Origin: an uncultured Paracoccaceae bacterium
GTDB taxonomy: Bacteria; Pseudomonadota; Alphaproteobacteria; Rhodobacterales; Rhodobacteraceae
Direction: 5' to 3'
Assembly (NCBI GenBank): GCA_958439195.1
Contig: OY288150.1
Span: 1-64,000, forward strand
Length of the DNA: 64,000 nt
The position numbers and the translations under genes were made by a program. The notes under the pieces were generated by a model. The model saw only the letters and a list, made by a program, of their open reading frames with translations. It did no database searches and was not told the DNA's origin. Below are positions 33,834-43,489 of this stretch, piece after piece (positions within the stretch are counted from its first letter, which is position 1; the number at the start of each line of letters is the position of its first letter).

Positions 33834-36194
33834 CTAAGAACTTCGTCCCGTTGTCAAACCCGCTATGGACTGCGCAAGGGAGTCACGGTCCAGCCCGAAG
33901 TGGTGATAGAGGTCGCCGATCGTGCCAGTCTGGCCGAAATGCTCGACCCCGTGTGACACTGTCTTGTGCCCGCCGACCGACCCCAGCCAGGCCAGAGTGG
34001 CCGGGTGTCCGTCAATGGCCGTGATCAGCAGACAATCTCGCGGCAGGTCGGCCAACAATGTCTCAATGTGGCTGCGTGCCGCCCGGTTACCACCTGCGCG
34101 GGCGCGCTGTGCTGCCGTCCAGCCCGCGTTCAGCCGGTCGGCCGAGGTAACGGCCAGCACCCCCACATCGCGGTGGTGTTCGCCGATGATGCCCGCTGCC
34201 GCAATAGCCTCAGGCGCTACAGCCCCCTGATAGGCGATCACTGACTGGCAATTTGGTCCGGGCTTTCGCAGCCAGTAAGCTCCGTCGATGGCCCCTTGCA
34301 GGAAGGCGTTGTCGTGGCGCTTGCCCGGCTGTTCCAGCGGGTTTGTCGTCAACCGCAGATAAACCGACCCGCCTGTTTTGTCGCGCAGCCAGGTGCGTTC
34401 GTCCGGGTCGCCATTGCCGTCGCGTTGAAGATAGTCGAAGGCCCATTCCATGATCACCGCCAGTTCATCGGCAAAGGCCGGTTCAAACGCCGCCAACCCA
34501 TCCTGCGACATGCCGGTCAAGGGTGTGCCGATGGACTGGTGCGCGCCGCCTTCGGGCGCCAGTGTAACGCCCGACGGGGTGCCGATGATGATGAAGCGGG
34601 CATCCTGATAGCAGGCATAATTCAGGGCATCGAGGCCCCGATGCACAAAGGGGTCATAGACTGTGCCGATGGGGAACAGCCGCTTGCCGAACAGGCTGTG
34701 TGACAGGCCCGCTGCCCCCAGCAGCAGGAACAGGTTCATCTCGGCGATGCCCAGTTCGATATGCTGTCCCTCGGGCGCAAACTCCCACTTCGCGATCGAG
34801 GGGATGCGGTGCTCAATGAAGGCATCGGCCTGCGGCTGACGCGCAAACAACTTGCGCCGGTTGACCCAGGGCCCAAGGCTGGTGGTTCCCGTTACGTCAG
34901 GCGAGGTGGTAACGATCCGCGCGGCCAACGCAGAGGAGCTCTTGGATAGGTCGTCGAGGATCTTGCCGAAGGCGGCCTGAGTCGAGATCTCGCGGCCAGT
35001 ATCGACGGTGATCTTCGGCACGGCAATGCGGTCGTCGTGATAGCGGCGGCTGCCCTTGGCAAAAAACGGCACACGCGAGAGGAAACTGCGCAGGGCGGTC
35101 GGGTCTTGGACGGTGGCCATCGGCTCCCACTCCTGGCCCTGCGGCACGCCCATGTGCCTTTGCCATGACGCAAACTGGGTGGGGTTCATCAGCCCGCCGT
35201 GGTTGTCCTTGTGGCCGGCAATCGGGGTGCCCCAGCCCTTGATCGTATAGGCGAGGAAGCAGGTCGGCCGGTCGTGGGTGACGGCGTCAAACGCCTCGGC
35301 CATGGTCTGCACGCAGTTGCCGCCAAGGTTTTCCATCAGCGCTGCCAATCCTGCGTCGTCGCGCCGGTCGATCAGCGCCGACACATCGCCCTGATCGCCC
35401 AGATCCTCCATCAGCCGCTTGCGCCAGACGGCCCCGCCCATAAAGGTCAGCGCGGCGTATTGCTGGTTCGGGCAGCGGTCGATCCATTCGCGCAGGGCGC
35501 TGCCCCCCAGCTCGGCAAAGGCCGCGCGTTGCAGGGCGCCGTATTTGACCCGCACCACATCCCAGCCGAAGGCATCGAAGATCTGCTCGATCCGCGCAAA
35601 CAGCCCCTCACGCACGATGCCGTCCAACGACTGGCGGTTGTAGTCGATGATCCACCAGCAGTTCCGCAGATCGTTCTTCCAGCCCTCTTGCAGCGTCTCA
35701 TAGACGTTGCCTTCGTCCAGCTCGGCATCACCGACCAACGCCACCATGCGGCCCAGGGACAGATTGCCACCCCAAGCCTTGGCGCCGATATAGTCCTGCA
35801 CGATCGACGCAAACGACGTGATCGCGACACCAAGGCCGACCGATCCGGTAGAGAAATCGACATCATCCACGTCCTTGGTCCGGCTGGGGTAGCTTTGCAC
35901 CCCACCGAAACCGCGGAAATTCTCCATCTTCTTGCGGGTCTGGTTGCCCATCAAATACTGGATGGCGTGAAAGACCGGCGAGGCATGGGGTTTGACCGCC
36001 ACTCGGTCTTGTGGCCGCAGCGCGTGGAAATAGAGCGCGGTCAGGATCGACACCATCGAGGCCGAGGACGCCTGATGCCCGCCGACCTTGATCCCGTCAA
36101 CCTTGGGCCGGATGTGGTTGGCGTGGTGGATCATCCAGTGCGACAACCACAAGAGGCGCTGTTCCAGGGTCTTCAGATGGGGAAAATCAGGCAT
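33834..36194 (-). CDS. AceE/transketolase-like thiamine diphosphate enzyme (2-oxoacid dehydrogenase E1 type)
   Basis: This 786-residue protein starts at 36194 (MPDFPHLKTLEQRL), where it gains homology and a ribosome site. The thiamine diphosphate motif is GDAELDEGNVYETL with the closing Asn in IIDYN. GHQASSASMVSILTALY and the C-terminal pyrimidine-binding domain match homodimeric E1 enzymes (AceE/MdeB), which decarboxylate a 2-oxoacid. It is shorter than AceE (about 890 residues). No E2 or E3 gene is near, and transketolase-like use cannot be excluded. It is divergent from an Lrp-type regulator. Confidence 0.8.
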   Translation of the reverse strand: MPDFPHLKTLEQRLLWLSHWMIHHANHIRPKVDGIKVGGHQASSASMVSILTALYFHALRPQDRVAVKPHASPVFHAIQYLMGNQTRKKMENFRGFGGVQSYPSRTKDVDDVDFSTGSVGLGVAITSFASIVQDYIGAKAWGGNLSLGRMVALVGDAELDEGNVYETLQEGWKNDLRNCWWIIDYNRQSLDGIVREGLFARIEQIFDAFGWDVVRVKYGALQRAAFAELGGSALREWIDRCPNQQYAALTFMGGAVWRKRLMEDLGDQGDVSALIDRRDDAGLAALMENLGGNCVQTMAEAFDAVTHDRPTCFLAYTIKGWGTPIAGHKDNHGGLMNPTQFASWQRHMGVPQGQEWEPMATVQDPTALRSFLSRVPFFAKGSRRYHDDRIAVPKITVDTGREISTQAAFGKILDDLSKSSSALAARIVTTSPDVTGTTSLGPWVNRRKLFARQPQADAFIEHRIPSIAKWEFAPEGQHIELGIAEMNLFLLLGAAGLSHSLFGKRLFPIGTVYDPFVHRGLDALNYACYQDARFIIIGTPSGVTLAPEGGAHQSIGTPLTGMSQDGLAAFEPAFADELAVIMEWAFDYLQRDGNGDPDERTWLRDKTGGSVYLRLTTNPLEQPGKRHDNAFLQGAIDGAYWLRKPGPNCQSVIAYQGAVAPEAIAAAGIIGEHHRDVGVLAVTSADRLNAGWTAAQRARAGGNRAARSHIETLLADLPRDCLLITAIDGHPATLAWLGSVGGHKTVSHGVEHFGQTGTIGDLYHHFGLDRDSLAQSIAGLTTGRSS

Positions 36195-36325
36195 CGGCAA
36201 CTCCTTTGGGCAAGAATATCGCAGTCCTTGGGCGAGATTCCGGCATTTTACCTGTCCTTTTGCACTCCGATTACTTAGATTCGGCGTCAAGTTGACAAGA
36301 GGCGCTGGTTTTCGGCGTATATCAC

Positions 36326-36784
36326 GTGAAACTGGATCAGATCGACCACCGAATTCTGAAAGAACTGCAGGCAGATGCGCGCATCTCGCATCAGGACCTG
36401 AGCGAGCGCGTCGGCCTGTCGCCCTCACCCTGCGCGCGGCGCATCCGCCGGCTAGAGGCCGAAGGCTTCATCACCGGCTACAGCGCCGTGGTGGACGAGG
36501 TACGCATGGGCTTTGGCTTCAGTGTCTTCGTCTCCGTTAAGCTGGATCAGCAGGTGGACCGCAAACTTGTCGAGTTCGAGCGTGAGGTCAAACTCTGCCC
36601 CGAAGTCGTAGAGTGTTGGCTGATGACCGGCAGCTTCGACTATCTGCTTCGCCTTTCGGTTGCCGACCTGAACGACTTCGAGCACTTTTTGACTGGACGT
36701 CTAACGAAGATCGGCGGAGTCGCTTCGATTGAGTCTTCAATACCTATCCGATGGGTAAAGCGGCAATCCGCGCGGATCAGCTGA
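36326..36784 (+). CDS. Lrp/AsnC-family transcriptional regulator
   Basis: The product is 152 residues from GTG 36326. It has the Lrp N-terminal helix-turn-helix (DHRILKELQADARISHQDLS, then SPSPCARRIRRLE) and a RAM sensor domain ending GVASIESSIPIRWV. It is divergent from the E1-like gene across 131 bp. Pairing of an Lrp regulator with an E1 enzyme is known from amino-acid-derived 2-oxoacid catabolism (for example mdeR with mdeB), so an amino acid is the likely effector. Confidence 0.9.
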   Translation: MKLDQIDHRILKELQADARISHQDLSERVGLSPSPCARRIRRLEAEGFITGYSAVVDEVRMGFGFSVFVSVKLDQQVDRKLVEFEREVKLCPEVVECWLMTGSFDYLLRLSVADLNDFEHFLTGRLTKIGGVASIESSIPIRWVKRQSARIS

Positions 36785-36854
36785 GCTTAGGACGAGACTC
36801 CAGACGCAATCAAGTCCACCAGATGACTGATCAGATCGCCCGCAAGAAGATAGC

Positions 36855-37895
36855 CTAGACCTGTTCACCTAGCAGCCCGGAGAGAGCCGCGTTGATCTGC
36901 GGCATGTAATCAGGCTCGATGGCGAAAAGACCAAGATGGCCTGCCTTGCCTTCGATCACGGTCAGGCGGGCACCGGGGATCAATGCTGCCTCTGCGATGC
37001 AGGTGGTCACAGGGAAAATCTGGTCTGACGATATCGGCATCAGCAGCACCTTCGACTTCACCTTCGCGTAGGCGGCCTTTGCATCGCCGCCCGCAATGCC
37101 ACCCACATCGGCGCGTTGCCATTTGCTGACCTGTGCCAGCAGGTTGTTGGCATCCATCGGCGCGAAATAGCCGGTCATGAAATCGGTCAGAAAGGCATCC
37201 AGAGACGCATGGCCCAAGGGTTCCCACCCCTTGCGGTCTAGAAAATCAGGGCACCAAGCAAGGTTTGTCCAGTAAAGCGCGTGCTGGCGCAGTGGCACTG
37301 CCATGTCGGCAGCGGCATAGGCTCCGCCGTTGAAGCCTGGAGCAGAGGTCAGGATGTCCTGCACGATCTTGCCTATGACCACGGCATGGGGGCGCGTGGT
37401 GCCAACCCCCGCCAAGGCCGCAACACGCTGTGCAAAACCGGGGTAACGGCAGGCCCATTCCAGCGCCTGCCCCGCCCCCATCGACCCGCCGAACACCAGC
37501 GCCAGATGATCGAGGCCAAACGCCTCTGTCACCAGCCGGTGCTGTGCGTTGACGTCATCTCCCATTGACACTGCGGGAAAGGCCGCCCCCCCTTGCGCCG
37601 CAGAGTTAGAGGGCGATGTGGACAGGCCTGATCCCAACTGATTTGCCAGAATGATGAAATACTTCGATGGGTCCAGCGCATGGCCCGCGCCTATGTAAAT
37701 CTGCTCCATGATCTTGGTGGTGCCCGTGTACCAGGTGGTGACCAGCACTGCGTTGTCCTTGGCCGCGTTCAGCGTGCCTTGGGTGGCGTAGGCAATTTGC
37801 GCGTCCTTCAGCACCTGCCCCGAGGTCAGGGTGAAATCGCCAAGGCTGTGCAGATGAAACGGACCGTGGTTTTCCTGTGAATAGTAATCACTCAT
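36855..37895 (-). CDS. MetX-like alpha/beta hydrolase
   Basis: The product is 346 residues from ATG 37895 (AGGAG 9 bp upstream). The nucleophile Ser138 lies in GGSMGAGQALEW, with the acid in SSDQIFP and the His in AGHLGLF, arranged as in homoserine O-acetyltransferase-like hydrolases. Members hydrolyse esters or C-C bonds or acylate hydroxyls. It is the last gene of the seven-gene ABC operon, so an operon-specific substrate is more likely than methionine synthesis. Confidence 0.85.
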   Translation of the reverse strand: MSDYYSQENHGPFHLHSLGDFTLTSGQVLKDAQIAYATQGTLNAAKDNAVLVTTWYTGTTKIMEQIYIGAGHALDPSKYFIILANQLGSGLSTSPSNSAAQGGAAFPAVSMGDDVNAQHRLVTEAFGLDHLALVFGGSMGAGQALEWACRYPGFAQRVAALAGVGTTRPHAVVIGKIVQDILTSAPGFNGGAYAAADMAVPLRQHALYWTNLAWCPDFLDRKGWEPLGHASLDAFLTDFMTGYFAPMDANNLLAQVSKWQRADVGGIAGGDAKAAYAKVKSKVLLMPISSDQIFPVTTCIAEAALIPGARLTVIEGKAGHLGLFAIEPDYMPQINAALSGLLGEQV

Positions 37896-37924
37896 TGTTG
37901 CCATCTCCTCAGGTTGCAAATTTC

Positions 37925-38968
37925 TCAGGCCACAAGGCGGCCTTGGTGGTATAGCCGCAAGCAGTCTTGCGGCACGTCAAAACGCACGATTGCCCCGACC
38001 GTTTCGGCCCCTGCTACGGCACGGATGCGCAACGACGCGTCGCCGACCGACAAGGCCAGCACCTGATCGGCACCTTCAAACCAAATGCGCGTCACGGTGC
38101 CTGCCAGGGGGCCACCCGCAACCGCATGCTCCGGGCGAAAGGCCAGTGTCAGATCTGTGGTAGGCAGGTCCGCGGGGGCTGTGCGGGACAGGCCGGCGCC
38201 GGGGACAAGCACCCGGTCACCCTCGCGCACGGCGGGCAAAAAGTTCATCGCTGGGCTGCCGATAAAGGTCCCAACATGGGTGGTGGCAGGGCGTTCAAAC
38301 AGCTCTTGCGGAGTGCCCGCCTGTATCACCTCACCGTGGTTCATCACGACAACTGTATCGGCAAAGGTCAGCGCCTCGTTCTGGTCATGCGTGACCAGCA
38401 CCATAGTCAGGCGAAACTCGCGGTTGATGTCCTTCAGGATCTTGCGCAGCTCGAACTTCATCTGCGGGTCGATCACCGTCAGCGGTTCGTCCAGCAGCAC
38501 CGCTGAAACATCTTCGCGCACCAGCCCGCGGCCCAGCGAGATCAGTTGTTTCTGATCTGCCGTAAGCGCCACGGCGCGGCTGTTCAGATGCCGCGACAGG
38601 CCCAGCCGCTCGGCAATCGCCTCGACCCGCGCCTTGATGCGGGGGGTGGGCACGCGGCGGCACACCAACGGGAAGGCCAGATTTTCGCCCACCGTCATCG
38701 ACCGGTAGATCACCGGCACCTGAAACACCTGCGCGATATTCCGCGCGCCGGTGTCTTTATCAGTCACATCCTGCCCGTCAAACAGGACCCGGCCCTCAGA
38801 CGGCTTCAATAGGCCCGAGATGATATTGAGCATGGTGGATTTGCCACAACCAGATGGCCCGAGCAGCGCATAGGTGCCGCCATCGCGCCAGGTCATGTCC
38901 AGCGGTTTCAGCGCATTTGTTCCGTTGCCGTAGGAGTGGGCCAGTTTGGCCAGACGAATTTCTGCCAT
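37925..38968 (-). CDS. ABC importer ATPase with degenerate signature motif
   Basis: The product is 347 residues from 38968. Walker A GPSGCGKST and Walker B VLLDEPL are intact, but the ABC signature reads LTADQKQLISLGRGL where LSGGQ is expected. A C-terminal TOBE-like region is present. It pairs with the ATPase at 38970, which has a normal signature, giving a heterodimer with one altered ATP site, as in the two-ATPase glycerol (GlpS/GlpT) importers of rhizobia. The start is 1 bp from the upstream stop. Confidence 0.88.
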   Translation of the reverse strand: MAEIRLAKLAHSYGNGTNALKPLDMTWRDGGTYALLGPSGCGKSTMLNIISGLLKPSEGRVLFDGQDVTDKDTGARNIAQVFQVPVIYRSMTVGENLAFPLVCRRVPTPRIKARVEAIAERLGLSRHLNSRAVALTADQKQLISLGRGLVREDVSAVLLDEPLTVIDPQMKFELRKILKDINREFRLTMVLVTHDQNEALTFADTVVVMNHGEVIQAGTPQELFERPATTHVGTFIGSPAMNFLPAVREGDRVLVPGAGLSRTAPADLPTTDLTLAFRPEHAVAGGPLAGTVTRIWFEGADQVLALSVGDASLRIRAVAGAETVGAIVRFDVPQDCLRLYHQGRLVA

Positions 38969-38969
38969 G

Positions 38970-40001
38970 TCAGACCCCTGCCCTTTGCCCGTCTGCGCCA
39001 AAGACTAATCCTTTGTGCAGATCAAGATGCACGCCCACCACATCACCGGGGCTTCGCAGCACGACGCTTTTTTCCTGCATCACCAGGTCAAGGCCGTTCA
39101 ACGACAGGTGGGTCAGCGTTTCAGACCCGGTGACTTCGGTAAGCGTGACCCGCGCCTGATGCGGCCCGCCCGCGCGGATATCGCTTGCGCGCAGGCCCAG
39201 CGTGTAGGCACCCGACGGCAGAGTAATTGCCTGCTGGCCAAGCGCGCCGAAATCGGCAACGCCGTTCTGGTGAAATGGGATCGGGTTGATCGGCGGGTCG
39301 TTCACGACCCTGGCGGCGGTCAGGCTGGCCGGGTTGGCAAAGACATCACGCGGGCTGCCCGATTGCACGATGCGACCGTCCGCCAGCAGCACGATCTGGT
39401 CGCCCATCTGCAAGGCCTCACGCGGATCGGTCGAGGCGTAAAGCACCACTGTGCCCGTCTCTACTGCCAAGAGGTCAACCAGATCTTTGCGAAACGCCTC
39501 GCGCAGATTGTAATCAAGGTTCACAAACGGCTCGTCCAACAGAAGGACCGGGGCCTTTTTCACCAGCGCGCGGGCGATCGCCACACGCTGTTGCTGGCCA
39601 CCTGACAGCGCCGAGGGGCGGCGGTCCACCATCGCGGCAAGACCCACGCGCGCTAGGGCCGCCTCGGCGCGGGCGGCGGCGTCGGCCTTGGCCACACCCG
39701 CGCGCACCAGGGGGAAGGCCACATTGTCGCGCACGTTCAGATGTGGATAGTTGATGAATTGCTGCGTCACCATCGCCACCGGGCGCTTCCAGGGCGGCAG
39801 GCGCGTCCAACCCGTGCCGTCCAGCAAGATCTGGCCCCTGTCCGGCGCAATCAGCCCCGCAATCGCGCGCATCAGCGTGGTCTTGCCCGCCCCAGTGCGG
39901 CCCAGAATGGTGGTCAGCGTGCCGGGCTGAAAGCTGGCGTTAATGGCGGCTAGATGCGCCACGCCCCCCACCAGCAGCTCAAGATCTGTGATCTTCAGCA
40001 T
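38970..40001 (-). CDS. ABC importer ATPase with canonical motifs
   Basis: The product is 343 residues from 40001. Walker A GRTGAGKTT, signature LSGGQQQRVAIARA, Walker B VLLLDEPFVNLDY and a C-terminal regulatory domain are present. The switch His position reads ASTDPREAL rather than VTHDQ, so the usual H-loop His seems replaced (Thr or Asp). It forms an unequal pair with the ATPase at 37925. The start overlaps the stop of the permease gene by one base. Confidence 0.88.
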   Translation of the reverse strand: MLKITDLELLVGGVAHLAAINASFQPGTLTTILGRTGAGKTTLMRAIAGLIAPDRGQILLDGTGWTRLPPWKRPVAMVTQQFINYPHLNVRDNVAFPLVRAGVAKADAAARAEAALARVGLAAMVDRRPSALSGGQQQRVAIARALVKKAPVLLLDEPFVNLDYNLREAFRKDLVDLLAVETGTVVLYASTDPREALQMGDQIVLLADGRIVQSGSPRDVFANPASLTAARVVNDPPINPIPFHQNGVADFGALGQQAITLPSGAYTLGLRASDIRAGGPHQARVTLTEVTGSETLTHLSLNGLDLVMQEKSVVLRSPGDVVGVHLDLHKGLVFGADGQRAGV

Positions 40002-40843
40002 CAGCGCACCGCCCCGGCCAAGCCGCCCTTTGACAGGAACCGCTCTACCACAAACGCCAGCACAACCAGCGGCGCGATGGATACCAGCGCCGCCGCCGAC
40101 AGCGACCACCACGGCGTCACCGATGAATTCAGCGACACGATGGCCACTGGCAAAAGCTGCGTCTCGGTAAAGGTCAGCGTGAAGGCAAAGAAAAAGTCAT
40201 TCCAGCCAAAGATGATGCAGAACATCCCGGCCACCACCAACCCCGGCAGAGCATTGGGCAGGATCACCCGCCAGAAGGTGGTGATCGGATTGCAGCCATC
40301 CATCCACGCCATCTCATCCAGCCCACGCGGCACGCCGTTGAAGAAATCGACCATGACCCACACGGCAATCGGCATCAGCAGCGCCACATAAACGAGGATC
40401 AACCCCGGCAGACTATCCAGCAGGCCAAGCGAGCGCAGCATCAGGAAAAAGGGAATGGCCAGCACGATAGGTGGCATGATTCGCTGGCTGATGAAGAAGA
40501 AGGTAATGTCGCTGTTGCGCATCCACAGAAACCGGAAGGTGAACCGCGACAGCGCATAGGCGGCCAGTGTGCCAAGCGTGATGCTGATCACGCTGGCCGA
40601 AAGGGTAACGACGAGGGAATTGTAGAACGGCTTCACCACATTGATACCGCCCACCCCGCCGAAAAGCGACTGCCAGCCCTGCAAGGATGGTTCATACTGC
40701 ACCCACGGGATCCATGTCGCCCCGCCGGTCACGCCATTGGCGGATTTGAAACTGGTGGTCAGCGCCCAGAGGAACGGGAACACGACAAAGGCCGACCACA
40801 GCGCGATCGCCAGATATTTCAGCGCCAGATACAGGGTTTTCAT
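40001..40843 (-). CDS. ABC importer permease (MalG type)
   Basis: This 280-residue protein has six hydrophobic segments and the EAA loop LDEMAWMDGCNPITTFWRVI. Its start overlaps the stop of the other permease by 4 bp. It forms the channel with the protein encoded at 40840. Confidence 0.9.
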   Translation of the reverse strand: MKTLYLALKYLAIALWSAFVVFPFLWALTTSFKSANGVTGGATWIPWVQYEPSLQGWQSLFGGVGGINVVKPFYNSLVVTLSASVISITLGTLAAYALSRFTFRFLWMRNSDITFFFISQRIMPPIVLAIPFFLMLRSLGLLDSLPGLILVYVALLMPIAVWVMVDFFNGVPRGLDEMAWMDGCNPITTFWRVILPNALPGLVVAGMFCIIFGWNDFFFAFTLTFTETQLLPVAIVSLNSSVTPWWSLSAAALVSIAPLVVLAFVVERFLSKGGLAGAVR

Positions 40844-41706
40844 GCCGCGTCCTTTACCAATGCGCGCACCAGAAGCTTGGCAATCACCGTCAGCGCCACG
40901 ATCATGATGATCAGGTAGGTCAGCGACAGCGCCGCCGAATAACCGATCTGGAAATCCCGCATCCCCCGAATGTAGATGTAATAGCTGGATGTTTCGGTAC
41001 TGGTGCCCGGCCCGCCAGATGTCAGCACATAGACCGTTTCCATGATCTTTGACGCCTCGATCAGGCGGATCAGGATGGCCCCCACCGAAATCGCGCCCAG
41101 CATCGGAAAGGTTACTGAAAAGAACGTCCGCACAGGCCCCGCACCATCAATCTTTGCAGCGAGATATGGCTCGTTCGGCAAGGACAAAAGCCCCGCCAGC
41201 AGCAGCAGAAACATGAACGGCGTCCATTGCCAGACCTCGACAATCACCACCGCCGCAAAGGCCCAGCCTGCGCTGGACAGCCAAGGTGCGGCGCCGATGC
41301 CGAGACTTTCCAGAATGGGGTTCAGCGGCCCGAGGCTTTCATGAAAGATCGTGCGCCACAGCACCGACATGACGACGGGCGTGGTCATCATCGGGATCAG
41401 GAACAACACCCGGAACAGCCGCCGCGCGGCAAGGTCGCGCCAGACCATCAGTGCCAGCGCAAAGCCAAGGACATACTGGATCAGAACCGTGGTGACCGAG
41501 AGCAGCGTCAACCGCCCGAGAGCCTGCCAATAGCGGGCGTCCTCCCACAGGCGGCCATAGTTCTCGCCGCCGATCCAGTCCAAGCCGGGGTTGTACACAT
41601 CCCAGGAGGAAAAGCTGACGCGGATGGTGAACAGAAGCGGGAAAAGGATGATCGCCACCAGCACCAGAAGGCCGGGCAGAAGGAACAGGTATTTCTGGCG
41701 GTACAT
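40840..41706 (-). CDS. ABC importer permease (MalF type)
   Basis: The product is 288 residues starting MYRQKYLFLLPGLLVLVAII, with six membrane segments and the EAA loop PYLAAKIDGAGPVRTFFSV. It is separated from the binding-protein gene by 208 bp that hold two hairpins and no gene. Confidence 0.9.
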   Translation of the reverse strand: MYRQKYLFLLPGLLVLVAIILFPLLFTIRVSFSSWDVYNPGLDWIGGENYGRLWEDARYWQALGRLTLLSVTTVLIQYVLGFALALMVWRDLAARRLFRVLFLIPMMTTPVVMSVLWRTIFHESLGPLNPILESLGIGAAPWLSSAGWAFAAVVIVEVWQWTPFMFLLLLAGLLSLPNEPYLAAKIDGAGPVRTFFSVTFPMLGAISVGAILIRLIEASKIMETVYVLTSGGPGTSTETSSYYIYIRGMRDFQIGYSAALSLTYLIIMIVALTVIAKLLVRALVKDAA

Positions 41707-41868
41707 CGGCGTGCGGTCCTTTTTGGTTTCGGATCGGCTTGGTTGCCGTCACTAAAGCCGCCCCACCCAACCCTCCGCCCCAAAGGCGGGAGGGAGAAGC
41801 GGGATCTGCAAAGCTGTCTTGCGACGCATCCGGCAAGACGTGCCACGTCAGTGCAGGGGCCTCCCCCA

Positions 41869-41909
41869 TGGGGAGGCGATGGGGGTGGGGGGGGCTGCAA
41901 CAGCCCCCC
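41869..41909 (-). terminator. Hairpins between binding-protein and permease genes
   Basis: GGGGGGCTG (41889-41897) pairs with CAGCCCCCC (41901-41909) around 3 bases, just after the binding-protein stop. A second one, GCCTCCCC / GGGGAGGC around CAT, lies near 41869-41881. There is no T-run on the transcribed strand, so a stabilising or attenuating role is likelier than complete termination. Confidence 0.6.
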
Positions 41910-41914
41910 TTTGA

Positions 41915-43444
41915 TCACTTGTCTTCCAGTGCCACCACGTTTGCATAGGCGGCTTTCACCTTGTCCTTGCCAATCCGGTCCACGATTGCGGTCCATTCGG
42001 CGGCCACACCATCCAGCGCCTCTTGCGCCGTGGCCTCGCCCGATTGCGCCCGTGCCACACCTGCAGCCAGCGACGACATGAACTCGCCCACCCCCGGCAC
42101 GCGCAGGTCGAACACCTGATTGGGGGCGCTGTCCACCGCCTTCAGCGTGTCGGCATAGGTGGTGGCAACGGCAGCATCCCAGCCAAGGTCGTTCTGATAG
42201 AACGCCGGGTCGAAATGTTCGGCCCGGTACGGGTTCACGCCAAAGCGGCCGATTTGCAGGTCAGCCATGGTGTTCGCCTCGTTGGAAAAGAAGCACAGAT
42301 AGTCGAATGCCATATCCTGATTGGGGCTTGCCGCGGCCACTGCAGACGACCAGCCCCAGGTGACATAGGATACCTGATTTGGCGTCTCGAACGTATCCCA
42401 CGCGCCGGTGGTGCGGTTCCAGACCTCTTTCGCGCCCGGCAAGGGTGCTGCGGCCACCTTGTTGCGGATCGGGCTGTCAGCCTGCATGGCCTGAATGAAA
42501 GCATCGTCCCATGAATAGGACATCAATGTCTGCCCGCCACCGAACGAAAAGATCTCATCCCCCAGACCGAAAGACGTGCCACCGGGCGGCATCGACGCCT
42601 GTGCCGCCACGAACAGTTCCAGCCCGCGCACCCAGCCGGGGGTGTTGATCAGGGGCGTCATGGTTTCCAGATCAAAGAAGAAACCACCCTTCACGTCGGG
42701 GTGCTTGGCATAGGCCGCAACACGGCTGATGAAGGCGGAAAACATCAGGTCGTCGCGCTTGGTCACTTCGGCAGTGCCGAAGTTCGGCGCACCGTCGCCG
42801 TCAAAGTCGAAATCGTTGAAGACGGCGGCGACCTCGTTATATTCCTCCCATGTTGCAGGCACGGTCAGATCGCGGCCAGTGGCCTCTTTGAACTTCGCCT
42901 GCATATCCGGGTTTGCGAACACATCGCTGCGGTACTTCAGATAATGGCGGTCGCCGTCCATCGGGTATTGCAACAGCTTGCCATCCACAAGCGACACGCC
43001 ACGGTAGGTGTCGGTCACAGATTTCATCCCCGATGTTTCCTGATATGCCGCAGGCACTTCGGCAAAAAACGGACTGAAATCCCCCAGCCACAGCGAGGCA
43101 TGGAACAGCACGTCATACGCCGCCTGCTGTGTCTGGAACGGAATCATGATCCGCTGGAACAGATCGCCGAACGGCACGTGCACCACGTTGACGGTGGCCC
43201 CGGTCAGTTCCTGAAACTGCTGAGCGTGCAGCGCTGTCGGCTCGCCGATCACCGGGATGGCATGGGTGATGATGTTCAGCGTGCGCCCGGTGTAGTCCTT
43301 GGCATCGATCGCTTCGAAGGAACAGGTGCCCGGCACATCGGCCTTGATGCCGTATTTGGTGTAATCCTCGGCCATTGCCGTGCTGGCAATCAGGCTCAGG
43401 GCCGTCGTTGCGGCAAACGCGCCGCGCAGCGTTGTCTTGATCAT
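41915..43444 (-). CDS. ABC importer periplasmic substrate-binding protein (large, family 1)
   Basis: The 509-residue precursor has a signal peptide cleaved after TAMA (residue 25). The body carries ITHAIPVIGEPTALHAQQF and LWLGDFSPFFAEVP, as in the large binding proteins of polyol/glycerol-type importers, which are about 100 residues longer than ordinary sugar binders. Combined with two ATPases, the importer resembles the glycerol-type GlpVSTPQ group. The ligand is not determined. GGAGG precedes the ATG. Confidence 0.85.
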   Translation of the reverse strand: MIKTTLRGAFAATTALSLIASTAMAEDYTKYGIKADVPGTCSFEAIDAKDYTGRTLNIITHAIPVIGEPTALHAQQFQELTGATVNVVHVPFGDLFQRIMIPFQTQQAAYDVLFHASLWLGDFSPFFAEVPAAYQETSGMKSVTDTYRGVSLVDGKLLQYPMDGDRHYLKYRSDVFANPDMQAKFKEATGRDLTVPATWEEYNEVAAVFNDFDFDGDGAPNFGTAEVTKRDDLMFSAFISRVAAYAKHPDVKGGFFFDLETMTPLINTPGWVRGLELFVAAQASMPPGGTSFGLGDEIFSFGGGQTLMSYSWDDAFIQAMQADSPIRNKVAAAPLPGAKEVWNRTTGAWDTFETPNQVSYVTWGWSSAVAAASPNQDMAFDYLCFFSNEANTMADLQIGRFGVNPYRAEHFDPAFYQNDLGWDAAVATTYADTLKAVDSAPNQVFDLRVPGVGEFMSSLAAGVARAQSGEATAQEALDGVAAEWTAIVDRIGKDKVKAAYANVVALEDK

Positions 43445-43489
43445 GGTTTCCTCCCGAAAGATCATGTTGATTGCAAGGGAAGCGGAAGG

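Noticed and set aside
35199..36278. Plus-strand open frame of 359 codons
   Set aside because: Antisense to the E1-like gene, which carries a full thiamine diphosphate motif.
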